From positions 197,861,427 to 197,925,426 of the forward strand of contig OZ005660.1 in the NCBI GenBank assembly GCA_963930645.1: a DNA stretch of 64,000 bases, written 5' to 3'. The notes beneath the pieces were generated by a model. That model made no database searches and was not told where the DNA came from. It saw only the letters and a program-made list of their open reading frames with translations. The DNA comes from Salticus scenicus (Eukaryota; Arthropoda; Arachnida; Araneae; Salticidae). How positions within the stretch are numbered: the first letter of the stretch is position 1; the number at the start of each line of letters is the position of its first letter. Made by a program: the position numbers and the translations under genes. Below, piece by piece: positions 1-9,951 of this stretch.

Positions 1-515
1 TATTCATGTGTAACTCTGCAGTAAATTATCTTATGAAGGAGAGATTTTCCATGTGTGGGTATGTTATATGTATCTAACTCATAATATAAGGATAATTTGC
101 AAAATCTCCCCCTCCTTTCTTTTAAGAGAGGGCTGGGGAGGGGGGGAGCTAAAAAACACGTTTTAAAACATAATTTTGCTTCAACTAATCTTAGAATCCC
201 GATTTTTTAATATGTGGGTTAGGTATGTGTATGCAACATGCATTTTAAAGGGATTTTGTTAAGTGTGGCGAGTGGGAAAACCGCTATTGAAGGTATCGAG
301 AATTTTAACTTAGATTTTGACTGATTTCAATGATTTTATTATTATTATTATCATCATCAATGATATGGTATTTTGAAGCTTCATTTCAATATAATGACCA
401 GCGATGTGGGCAAAGCCTGCTAGTACTGAATAATATAGAAAAAAGATTTATGATGGCCACAATATATTAGTTTTCCTATGAAAATAACCCTTTAACTATG
501 ATTTCATTAGTAAAA
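1..515. other. AT-rich non-coding sequence
   Basis: No supported gene. The stretch holds a short G-rich run near 125-150 and a TTATTA/ATCATC microsatellite near 337-365. The short open frame at 476-664 runs across a transposon end and looks accidental. Confidence 0.6.
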
Positions 516-517
516 TA

Positions 518-1329
518 CAGTACCCGCCACTTATTAAAATCACATTCGTTCTGAGCAAAAGTGATTTTATTAAGCGGCTGATTTTTATATCTGGCTAACG
601 TTCCTGTACACAATAAAAAGGTGTTACTTCCCTGAATTTGAAAAGAAATTTTAAAAGATACCAAATAATGAAATTAATAAACAATGCTAATTAATTTTTA
701 ACATATAATTATTGAAGTGTTTCTTCAAAATAAAAGAATTAAACACATCCCAAACTACGATGCGCTTTCCTTTGAGGAAAATCATCATTACTTTGCTAAA
801 AGTTCACGCCTTTCTTTAAAATTTAAAATATTTTCATTTAAATATCTTACTTCTTAGTTATTTCAGAATAAGAATTAGAAATTGTCTTTAAATAATTAAA
901 AATAAAATAATCATTGGCGAATTAAATCAAATTTGTAACTTATTACAAATTAACTTATTACACCTTGAAGAATATATTTCTTGAAATTGTTTCTAAGTCA
1001 ATGTGATGGGGCGTGTTTTAATTGCTGTAAATGTAAAATTTAATGTTGTAAATTTTTGACAGAGAGAGATAACAGAGGGATTTCTGCATTTAATTTATTT
1101 TTTATTTAAAAAATAAAAATTCGGAGTGTAAATAGGAATTTACTCAGCATGCATAAATGGTATTTTGCTTCTGATGAGAATTTTTCAGTTTATTAACCGG
1201 CAATACTGATTTTATTGAGAGGCAGTTTCAAAGATGGTTTGCATTGATTTTTATTCCGATCCTGGCAATTTGATCAGATTAAGCGGCTGATTTTATTAGC
1301 CAGTGATTTTTATTAAGCGCCGGTTACGG
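518..1329. mobile_element. TA-flanked inverted-repeat element (Tc1/mariner/pogo-type MITE)
   Basis: The left end CAGTACCCGCCACTTATT and the reverse complement of the right end, CCGTAACCGGCGCTTAAT, align over about 26 bp. Both ends are flanked by TA (516-517 and 1330-1331), the duplication made by Tc1/mariner/pogo transposases. The motif AAGCGGCTGATTTTT recurs inside, near 570 and 1281. No transposase is readable, so this is a non-autonomous copy. Confidence 0.8.
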
Positions 1330-1331
1330 TA

Positions 1332-3216
1332 TTTTGTTTAATTTTTTTTTAATATTAATATTGCAAAAAATATGTAAATAATAAATTTTAGTTTTATAAT
1401 TCTGAACAAAACCTATTTCTTTGTGACAATGCTTTTCACCACAAATTGCAAGTGTAGGAATAAGTATGTTACGCTTAAAGCTTTATTCTCCATGGCAATA
1501 TTGCACAAATAAATATATTTAAATAAATTATATTTAAAATGTTTTTAAAAGGTGGGTTATATTTTATTGTTTTAAAATAATGAAAAAGAAAAGAAACATA
1601 CAAAAAACAAAACTAGTGCCGGATATCCGTATCCGACAGGCAAAAGAGCTCCGGATATCTGATATCCGGCAAAATTTCTATCCGTTTCATCCCTAAAAAT
1701 AACAGACATGCCATAGTATAATAATACTTTAAGTACTTAATTTCTTACCATGTACTGTTTAAGTTTAAAAACACATGACAAAATGATATATGTAGGTATT
1801 TACCATGATCTTGTGTATAATATAAAATCTTAGAAAGAATAAGTAAATATTTAAAGCTTACTTTTAAAATATTTTTCTGAATTTTACAATTTATATGCAA
1901 TGTTAAATGTTTCTATATTGTCATTTACAAAATAATTCTAAGTGCATACATTCTACTTTTAGACTAGATAAAATCTAAGTTATTTTCACAATGGCTACAT
2001 AAAAAACTTTGTAAACATTTTTCCGCAGGTTTTAAGGATTTTTACAAAGGGAAATATTTATCACCACAAATGTGCTTTTGTCTTTTAAAATCGAACTGAG
2101 AATTCTAACTAAAAATGTTAAAAACAATGAGTCAAAGTAACATTTTACAATTTATTGAGTAGCCTACTGTAATGTGCAGATTATATTTTTTTTCTTCGCT
2201 CAATAATTTTAAATATTAAGTACTTTCATTTTCATCATCAAAAAGAAGTTTTTTAAAAAAAATAGCGTTAAGATAATAATAATAACTTTAACATCTTTAG
2301 AGACAGACTTGTTAAAGGACTAAATAAAGTTACATATTTAAACACAAAAGTTTAAAAGCACTCAATTCAATCATGAAATAACAACAATCTAAAATCACAT
2401 TAGTATTTTATTTTAAATGCGAATGTAATTGATTAGTATTCAACACATTTTAATGATAAAAATATGATTATTATTTAAAATATGCAAAACTAATTATATT
2501 TTCTAAGTTGTTCTAAAATGATACCAAAATATTGCAAGAAAAGTAAATAATTATACTTCTAATAAAGATAAATGAATTCAACTTTTTTTTTTTTTTTTTC
2601 TTGTTTATTTATTTATTTTTTGCAAAAGAGATGTCAGGAGGAATGTGTAACGTAAATATTCCACGATTACTCCGTGTCCACGATGTAAACTGTAAACAAA
2701 TCGCTGGCGAGATGCTCACAGAATGAAAATGAATGTCAAAAAGATTTTGCAAAAGCAAGCTACTCATTTTATCGCCAATTCGCTAACAGGTTGCTATAAG
2801 AACTGATAACCAATCAACAATGGTGTTATAAACTCTCAGTGTAAGTTGAATTCTGATTGGTTCGGCTCCATAGTACCACATTGCATCCACAGACGCTAGT
2901 ATCTGGGAATAGATTTTAGGAATGTTGGTTGGTGGAAGGTGGAACTGCTGTTTTTTTTTTTTTTTTTTCCCAGCAGTTTAAAAATGATTTTATAAAAAAT
3001 GAGTTTTCTTTTTAAATATAAAATTCGTAACATTTTTCCTTCGTGAAATTTGAAATATTTCAATCGGGTCACATCTAGATAGGCCGGAATCCATATATAT
3101 TAGTATAATATGTTGTACATTTACTTCCATGTAAAATTCAAGCAAATAAATTAATAATAATTACAAACAAGACCATGCGACATAATTTAAATACTCATAT
3201 TAATTATCATCTTTTG
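1332..3216. other. AT-rich sequence, no gene seen
   Basis: A palindromic CCGGATATCCG-rich patch at 1619-1680 resembles a hAT terminus. T tracts lie near 2582-2599 and 2951-2968. A patch of more normal base composition at 2630-2945 contains one CCAAT and one ATTGG box, but I see no exon or splice sites there. Confidence 0.5.
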
Positions 3217-3285
3217 CAAAATGCTGTGCTACTGCCTTCGCACCGGACGTTAAACCCAACCAATCAATAAATCAATCTATGTAAG
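3217..3285 (+). repeat. SINE 3' tail fragment
   Basis: The segment carries GACGTTAAACCCAACCAATC followed by short AATC-type repeats. The antisense SINE near 48857-49095 ends in a related string, TTAAACCCTACCAATCGATT, so the two probably share a SINE 3' end. The tRNA-like head is missing here, so this is a 5'-truncated copy. Confidence 0.55.
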
Positions 3286-3446
3286 TAATCGTTATCGTAA
3301 TCGTAAAATAAATAATGTGCGTGCGTAAAGTAAAATGGCTGAATCCTTCTCTTTTAAACAACTGTGCTAAGTTAAACTTTCCACTGCGTATTTTAAAATG
3401 TGTAATTTCTTTGTAATAGCGCATAATAGATTGCAGATCTATCGTC

Positions 3447-4199
3447 ATGTCTCAACTACATCATGTAAAATGGAATTGCTCCTTGTCGATCATTAAAGCT
3501 GCCCGAACTCTTCTATCGACCGGTTGTTTGTGTTGGAAAAACTTTCAAGGTTCACAAACTACTTCTTTCAGAGTGTAGTGATTTATTTAAGCCATTATTT
3601 GAACAAAATCCTTGTCAGCACGATAATTTCAAGATATTAGATATGTTGAACTGGAATATATGATTCAATTTATGTATGATGGTGAAATTTATGTCCCACA
3701 GGCAAACTTACTAGCTCTATGGAAATGTGCCACCACTTTAAAGGTGGAAGTGTTTGGTGAAGTTACAGCTTAAATCTGAAAATTAACATAGTGATAAATT
3801 TAAAATTCCGTTTCCATCTGTTTATCCGTAGAACTTTCTTCTAGTGATGAACTCTTTGATGATATAGATTCTGGAATACGCAGATCTCCATGTAAAGCCA
3901 GCAATATTTGTCGTGATTTAGTAAATTCCCCATAAAAGACTGTTTCTGATACAGAAAAATTAGTTGGTAGTGATATGGGTGATTCAGCGGTTTCTTCTGC
4001 AAATTTATCTAGTACTATGAGTGATTCACGTTTTTCTTTGGAAATTGTTTCTGGTAATGCCAGGGATTCAGGATTCCCTTTAGAAAATGTACCCAATGAT
4101 ACTAATGAGTCCATGTTAGCTTTTTTATCCAGTATAGATGAACCAGTTGAAGAGATTCTGATTGACGATTTATTCATAGAGCAATTTTTAATTGATAAT
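3447..4199 (+). pseudogene. BTB/POZ-domain protein pseudogene (BTB-zinc-finger type)
   Basis: Read across two frameshifts, the + strand gives MSQLHHVKWNCSLSIIKAAR, then GKTFKVHKLLLSECSDLFKP, then MIQFMYDGEIYVPQANLLAL and TLKVEVFGEV. This matches the order of a BTB/POZ domain of the lola/tramtrack/bric-a-brac class (xLRWN start, KAHKVVLSACS core, YxGEV, LKVKGL end). After in-frame stops, the same frame continues as a Ser/Asp/Glu-rich stretch (about 3807-4199, one TAA at 3933), like the acidic linker of BTB zinc-finger proteins, and meets a good splice donor (GTAAGT at 4200). Frameshifts and stops make it non-functional here. No zinc fingers follow. The apparent donor argues for a decayed gene segment, not a fully processed copy. 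Confidence 0.7.
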
Positions 4200-4529
4200 G
4201 TAAGTATAAATTTTCTTATATGAATTGGTACTTTTCCATCAAAATAATACCCACTAATTGTTTCAATCCTGATTTCAATTTTTGTGATTTTTCTTCTTCT
4301 TTTTTTAATGCATATTATTACACTAGTGATGGCACGAAGCACAGTTTGGCCGAATGCCGAAGCTTCGGCCAACTAATAGCCGAAGCTCCGGCATTATTGT
4401 GGGATTGTTTTGCAGAAATCACAAACAATGAATTACTCACAGAACACTCTGAAAATTCATCGGCTAAAGAGCTTTAAGTATATATAAACAATCCGCTTTT
4501 AAATAGAACACATTGTCTGTTGGAATTGG

Positions 4530-4706
4530 TGGAGATGGAGAGAGAATAAAAAAATATTTCCCAGATTATCCGATTTGGCCAAACGCTATTTATCTGCGCC
4601 AAGTAGCAGTATATATAGCGAAAGGTTATTTTCTGAAGCTGAAAATGTGTACGAGGAAAAAAGGAATAGAATTCTTCCTAAAAATGCAAAAACATTGATT
4701 TTTTTT
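4530..4706 (+). pseudogene. hAT transposase C-terminal dimerisation fragment
   Basis: In the frame with codons starting at 4557 the sequence reads FPRLSDLAKRYLSAPSSS, then SERLFSEAENVYEEKRNR and ILPKNAKTL. This is the conserved C-terminal dimerisation block of hAT transposases (FPxLSxLAxxYL..P.SS..SERLFS.A.....KRNRL.P.....L). Only about 55 codons are readable. The zinc-finger and catalytic regions are absent, so it is a fossil. Confidence 0.85.
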
Positions 4707-5089
4707 TTTTTTTTCATCATAATTTAAAATTGAGTGATAAATGATAAAATGAAGTAAGGTTAATTGAACCTTGTATGTGATATAATGAAAATAAACTTAA
4801 AAAAATAATTTACAGTACGTCAGTTATTAACCTAAAAAGCATTTTTTCATGTGATAATAACCAATCTAGAATAAATTTTATATATTTAATTATCTGGGAA
4901 TAAATATTTGGAATTTAGATCTAGGGTGGATGTGCAAGTAATAGGCACCCTCCTCATATTCTGAAAGAAAGAAAAAAAAAAAAATCAGCTTTTATTTATT
5001 TTTTAACAATTCTCTGCATGTTTTATAATCCTAGGTTAGTGTTAATCTTGATTATTGACTATATTGTTGATTTTGATTATTGATATTGA

Positions 5090-5778
5090 GAGTCATTCCA
5101 TTTTAAATCAACAAAGGGGGTGTGCAACACCATTTTTGATTTTGATGACAATTTGCACATGCTTTCCCCATACCTTTTAGACCACAAAAATATATTTTTT
5201 TTATTTAAAAAAAATTTACCCTTCGATATGTAGGCTATTTTTGTCGTTGCCAACAGCGAAAATTGGATATTTTGATGCTTTGCGTTATGAACTATAACTT
5301 TTTTTCTATAAAAGCTATCAAGCTCAACTAAAGCTCATTGGAAAGCTAAAAAAAAGATCTTTTTCCATATGGTATCAATAAATTTGAGATTTAAAAACAA
5401 AGGTTATTTTTTCAAGGTCAAAGTTTGCGATGCAAAATTAATTTTTTGCCACTTTTGAAAATTAAAAAACCTATGAAGGGCTTGGAATAACAAGCCCTCT
5501 TTTTTTTCTTATATACATATATAAGGTTGCTTATTGTATTAAAAAGTTTGGCTTGTTACTCTGCCCCCTTCACAAGATACAACCCCCCAAAGTTGCAAAT
5601 TTTCTAAAAAATCCAATTTTCAATGCTAAAAAAATGCATGTGGGGGGCAAGGTAGATTTTTTTTTACTTGTGTGATTTTAAGTACTTCTTACCATCTTTC
5701 AAACAAAAAAAAGTTACTTTGTTATTCAAAGGCGTTTGGCAGCTATAAGGGTCTAAATTTTCAAATAATTATACTGAA
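5090..5778 (+). repeat. Left terminal inverted repeat of the 3.5-kb transposon
   Basis: This arm is the reverse complement of 7905-8602. Shared landmarks include CCATTTTAAATCAACAAA near the tip, TTTTTGTCGTTGCCAACAGC midway, and GGCAGCTATAAGGGTCT near the inner end. Confidence 0.85.
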
Positions 5779-5989
5779 ACAACGCAATTATTTTCATACT
5801 TCTTAATCTTAGGTGTTAGTGAAAAGTTATTTTTTACTTAATTGTTTGTTTTAAATGGTGAAAACAACTAAAAAGACTAAGAAGAGTTGTCAAAGAACAC
5901 ATTTAAACTTTGATAAGCTAATTTAAGGTTTCTAACATCTTGGTATATAGAATTTAACTTACCTCTCAAAACATGCAAAACTTTTTTGT

Positions 5990-7603
5990 TCAGTGGTTTA
6001 TTGTCTCATAGAGAAGAGTTGACAAATGTTCACTCATCACAGGTGTGATATTATGACCTCTTCCCTGTGCTGACCATAGTTCTAACGCAGTCAGGATTTT
6101 CAAAATATCTTGAAACCGAACCCAAGTTTGGTTATCATGACTTGATTTTTTAAACGATGTTCCAGGTCCTTTAGGATGAAAAAAGTGGATCCTATATTCT
6201 TCTTCGACATCAAATACCTTTATTTCCACCACTTCTCCTAGCCACCAGTCAGCATCATATACGCAACAAACATAATCGGACAACTTTGGTCGGGTTGTTG
6301 GTGTGGATAATCTAAGGTTGATAGGTTCGTCTTTGATGACATGAAAGGTTGTAAAATCTAAAGAAAATGATGTACGTCTGGCATGAATGATATTTCTGTT
6401 GAGTGGAATGTAGCTGTGGAAAGACCGAGTTTGGGGTAATGATAGTGCTGTTTTATATCTTTCCTCAAGAACTTTTCCTACTGCATTAACATCATCACAG
6501 GAAACATAGAAAAACGTTACACTATTAATATGTTCAGTGCAGTATTCAAAGACATCTAATGGATTCAAGATTTGATTACTGACCGGTCGTTGCAAACTAG
6601 CCTTTCGCACTAGCCTCTTCACTGTTCCTCCAATCCCATCGCAAGGGCCTTTCCCGTGGGATGTAGCAAAAAAATGCCACTCTGCTTTTATCCCAAAGTC
6701 TTGTTCATGATGGCTGAAGTTAATGAAGTTTTTCCTGTTTTTGTACTGTGCGGCAGATCCATCTGAAAAATAGAATAATTTTGAAATTAAAGCATGATCT
6801 GCCTTCAGTTTTTTAACAAGGATCATTTGAAAGGCATAGAATGTAGTTGTGTTGTGGTCAAGGCAGTCGCTTACAAAGCAAAAACTTTGAGTTTGAATTT
6901 CTCCATCTTTTTCCCAGTAGACAACAAAAGGATGAAGCGTACATTGCACACCTGACCAGTGATAGGTCTGCACCTCGTCTTGAACAACACAAGAGAAATT
7001 CTCTGAAAAATCTCCAAGTATCAAAAATTCCCCCTTATCCAGATCTTCTTTCTTTGATTTTAGAAATGCTGCTTGTTTACTGGCAATGAAATGGTGGCTC
7101 TTTAGATGCTCAAGTTTTTCACAACACTTAACCAAGAATTCTTGTAAAGGTAGCACACATGATGTCAGTTCACATCTGTCTGTGGACATCCACTGCTTAT
7201 ATGAAACTTGCAAATCCTCAAATTCATCATTTTCCAAGTCAATTTGGGTGCTGTTACTTGGAGAAATCAGTGATAAAATGGCATCCACACCTGGACATGC
7301 AGTACATTCCGAAAACATACAATTCTCATTTTCAGTATCACAGACCATAATCTGCAGCAGATCTTTGTAGCTATGATCACTTTTAATCGCTGATAGCATA
7401 AGTTTTACATTTTGATGGTACAAACAAACGCACACTGAATGTGTACCAGATGCTCCAGCTAACACACAAAATTTTGGTCTAAGATCGGCAAATTTAGATA
7501 ACCCTACTTTCAAATCAGGATAATTTTCTTTAAAATGTATGTAAAGTTCGTTCAAGTCACATAAAATGAGCCTTTTTTGAAGGTTTGACTTTTCCCCATT
7601 CAT
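5990..7603 (-). CDS. Transposase-like protein with D..SDG..CDG motif set
   Basis: This is the only ORF of the transposon. The frame opens at GTG 7612 and the first ATG is at 7603; a TGA lies just upstream. Numbering from 7612, candidate catalytic acidic residues of an RNase H-like fold are D201 in LGDFSEN, D284 in FSDGSAAQY and D325 in HGKGPCDGIGG, spaced 83 and 41. A Cys cluster near residues 91-107 (NENCMFSECTACPG) also occurs in the second element, as does a late domain near 440-515 (YDADWWLGEVVEI) that resembles a Tudor-like barrel. The minus-strand protein at 9952-12570 has the same order of motifs plus a longer basic N-terminus, so this copy may lack its N-terminus or use an upstream exon. 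The transposase role is inferred from the context between inverted repeats and from the motifs. Confidence 0.8.
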   Translation of the reverse strand: MNGEKSNLQKRLILCDLNELYIHFKENYPDLKVGLSKFADLRPKFCVLAGASGTHSVCVCLYHQNVKLMLSAIKSDHSYKDLLQIMVCDTENENCMFSECTACPGVDAILSLISPSNSTQIDLENDEFEDLQVSYKQWMSTDRCELTSCVLPLQEFLVKCCEKLEHLKSHHFIASKQAAFLKSKKEDLDKGEFLILGDFSENFSCVVQDEVQTYHWSGVQCTLHPFVVYWEKDGEIQTQSFCFVSDCLDHNTTTFYAFQMILVKKLKADHALISKLFYFSDGSAAQYKNRKNFINFSHHEQDFGIKAEWHFFATSHGKGPCDGIGGTVKRLVRKASLQRPVSNQILNPLDVFEYCTEHINSVTFFYVSCDDVNAVGKVLEERYKTALSLPQTRSFHSYIPLNRNIIHARRTSFSLDFTTFHVIKDEPINLRLSTPTTRPKLSDYVCCVYDADWWLGEVVEIKVFDVEEEYRIHFFHPKGPGTSFKKSSHDNQTWVRFQDILKILTALELWSAQGRGHNITPVMSEHLSTLLYETINH

Positions 7604-7904
7604 TCCTCTCACAGAATCTCATTGTATCCAATAATATTCAAGCAGCCTTGTCATTGGCACAGTTCCTACCACAGGTAGGTACTGTTTGCCTAAAGGGAAC
7701 TGTTCTATACATGTGGGAGCAAGGCTGGACAAGTTGAAATCTGTCTATTCTTGCTTTTAACTGGCAAATAGATTACTATAAATGAGGAAAAGTAGGAATA
7801 TGATATATTCTTATTTGTGAGGTCAATCTAAGTCCATCAAATAAAAAAAAATAATAATAAATGACATGTTTCCAAAAAAAAGTACATGAAAAAATTGGAT
7901 GGTT

Positions 7905-8602
7905 TTAGTGTGATTATTTGAAAATTCAGACCCTTATAGCTGCCAAACGCCTTTGAATAACAAAGTAATTTTTTTTTTGTTTGAAAGATGGTATGAAGTA
8001 CTTAAAATCACACAAGTAAAAAAAAGTTTACCTTGCCCCCCACATGCATTTTTTTAGCATTGAAAATTGGATTTTTTAGAAAATTTGCAACTTTGAGGGG
8101 TCGTATCTTGTGAAGGGGGCAGAGTAACAAGCCAAACTTTTTAATACAATAAGCAACCTTATATATGTATATAAGAAAAAAAAGAGGGCTTGTTATTCCA
8201 AGCCCTTCATAGGTTTTTTAATTTTCAAAAGTGGCAAAAAATTAATTTTGCATTGCAAACTTTGACCTTGAAAAAATAACCTTTGTTTTTAAATCTCAAA
8301 TTTATTGATACCATATGGAAAAAGATCTTTTTTTTAGCTTTCCAATGAGCTATAGTTGAGTTTGATAGCTTTGATAGGAAAAAAGTTATAGCTCATAAAG
8401 CAAAGCATCAAAATATCTAATTTTTGCTGTTGGCAACGACAAAAATAGCCTTCATATCAAAGGGTAATTTTTTTTTAAATAAAAAAAATATATTTTTGTG
8501 GTCAAAAAGGTATGGGGAAAGCACATGCAAATTATCATCAAAATCAAAAATTGTCATGCAACAACTTTTTTGAAAATTTGTTGATTTAAAATGGAATTAC
8601 CC
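7905..8602 (-). repeat. Right terminal inverted repeat of the 3.5-kb transposon
   Basis: Inverted copy of 5090-5778. The outer tip read inward is GGGTAATTCCATTTTAAATC, against GAGTCATTCCATTTTAAATC on the left. Confidence 0.85.
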
Positions 8603-9262
8603 TTGACTATCTATGACTATGGCTAAGTTTCAAAGCTAGAAATATTTAAAGAATGTTTCATGCAATATTTTAATAGCTTCATTTTAAAGCAACTAAAGCT
8701 TGTTCATATAATTAAATTATTAACTAAATATAATGTAATGTAACTTATTTCTTAGCAACTTCCAATTTAAATAGAATATATTATTAATTGTTGTATGATT
8801 TATGTTTCCAAAGGGTCAATGCACACAAACTTTTAAATTAAATATAAATTTCTACTATGTTTTATTATAAGGTACCATTGTGCATAACTTAAATGACAAT
8901 ATTTTATATAATAATAGTTGTTAAAAGAATATTCACAACATAAATTGTTATTGCAGGCCGAATCATGCTCATTATTCAGCCAGGCCAAAGCTTCGGCCAC
9001 ACTACATATTTAACTCTATGTAAACAAACACACACATTACACCAGTTTTAATAAAATACATGCACTTATTTTGATATAATATTTTAAAAATATATTTATT
9101 TTGAAGTATACGCATTTGTGTTGATTTATCTGTGCATAGAGATTTGTATGAGAATGTTCTCTAGACGTTATTTAAAATTATAATATTTCTTTAAATATTT
9201 AAATGTGAATTACTATTCTATATTAAAAAAAAAAAAAAATGGATTATAATATTTAAAATTAT

Positions 9263-9404
9263 GGGTCTAGTCAAAAGCATAAGCAATGACCTTGGCGTGA
9301 TTTCAAATTTGAACGATGCGAACAGTACCTCGTATGTAATTTGGCGAAAATCACCCATCACCATTATCGTTTATTTTGCGACCATTGCTTATTCTTCACT
9401 AGGC
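9263..9404. mobile_element. Short MITE, copy A (GGRTCTAGT ends)
   Basis: The ends GGGTCTAGTCAAAAGCATAA and GCTTATTCTTCACTAGGC form an imperfect inverted repeat. The same family recurs at 13970-14123. Both copies share ACCTTGGC/CCTTGGC on the left and GCGACCATTGCT on the right. It has no coding capacity. Confidence 0.7.
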
Positions 9405-9951
9405 AAAAAAATTTTATTATAAAATTTCATATCTTTCTTTAAGACATGATTGCAAAGTATTTTTCTTATAGAGTTTTGCATTACATTCTGTATGTCTTAA
9501 AACCTAGTACACGTGGCTAAATATAGTTGAAATACATAGGTCATTCTGTGCCAAAACGACCAGCTGCCCAACCTGGCCATTATAGATTTCAATGAAACTT
9601 GATGATATAAAAAAGAATATACTTTAATATATATATATGGGTCATTCTCATGAAAACAGTCATTATGAGAGCAGAAAATTAAAAAAAATTTAAGTTGATG
9701 AAAAGTTTTGAAACTTTTTATATAAATATATGTATGTAATAGCTTTATAATAAAAATATTGATCCTGCAAAAGAATTACAATATTTAGATAAATTAATTA
9801 ATTTAAAAATATAAAAAGTGAGGGAATGATGTTTCATTAAAATATAACACTTTACACTTTTATTTTAACAATTACAAATGCATTAAATTAAGAAAGTCAT
9901 AATATATTTAAGTAATACAAGTAAACATAAGTAATACATAAAAGAAATAAT

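Larger units (their letters stand above)
5090..8602 (-). mobile_element. 3.5-kb DNA transposon with ~690-bp terminal inverted repeats
   Basis: The element runs from GAGTCATTCC to GGAATTACCC and is flanked by TTGA at 5086-5089 and 8603-8606, a 4-bp target duplication. The two arms, 5090-5778 and 7905-8602, are inverted copies of each other with few differences. The single large ORF (minus strand, 5990-7612) lies between them. A second element at 9639-13890 has similar ends (GGGTCATTCTC) and a related protein. Known superfamilies with 4-bp duplications include Sola, but I cannot assign the family from sequence alone. The intact ORF and well-preserved arms suggest a fairly recent, possibly still mobilisable copy. 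Confidence 0.85.
4324..9004 (+). mobile_element. Decayed hAT-type element, split by a later insertion
   Basis: The left end TAGTGATGGCACGAAGC and the reverse complement of the right end, TAGTGTGGCCGAAGC, look like a diverged terminal inverted repeat, each followed by GGCCGAAGCTT-type sequence. A hAT transposase C-terminus lies just inside the left end (4530-4706), so the copy is internally deleted. The DNA transposon at 5090-8602 sits inside it and is flanked by its own 4-bp duplication, so it arrived later. I found no intact 8-bp target duplication around the hAT ends. Confidence 0.55.

Noticed and set aside
476..664. 62-codon minus-strand frame
   Set aside because: It spans the border of the element at 518-1329 and has no recognisable content.
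3800..4372. 190-codon minus-strand frame
   Set aside because: It runs antisense through the BTB pseudogene linker and into a hAT terminus, so it joins unrelated sequences.
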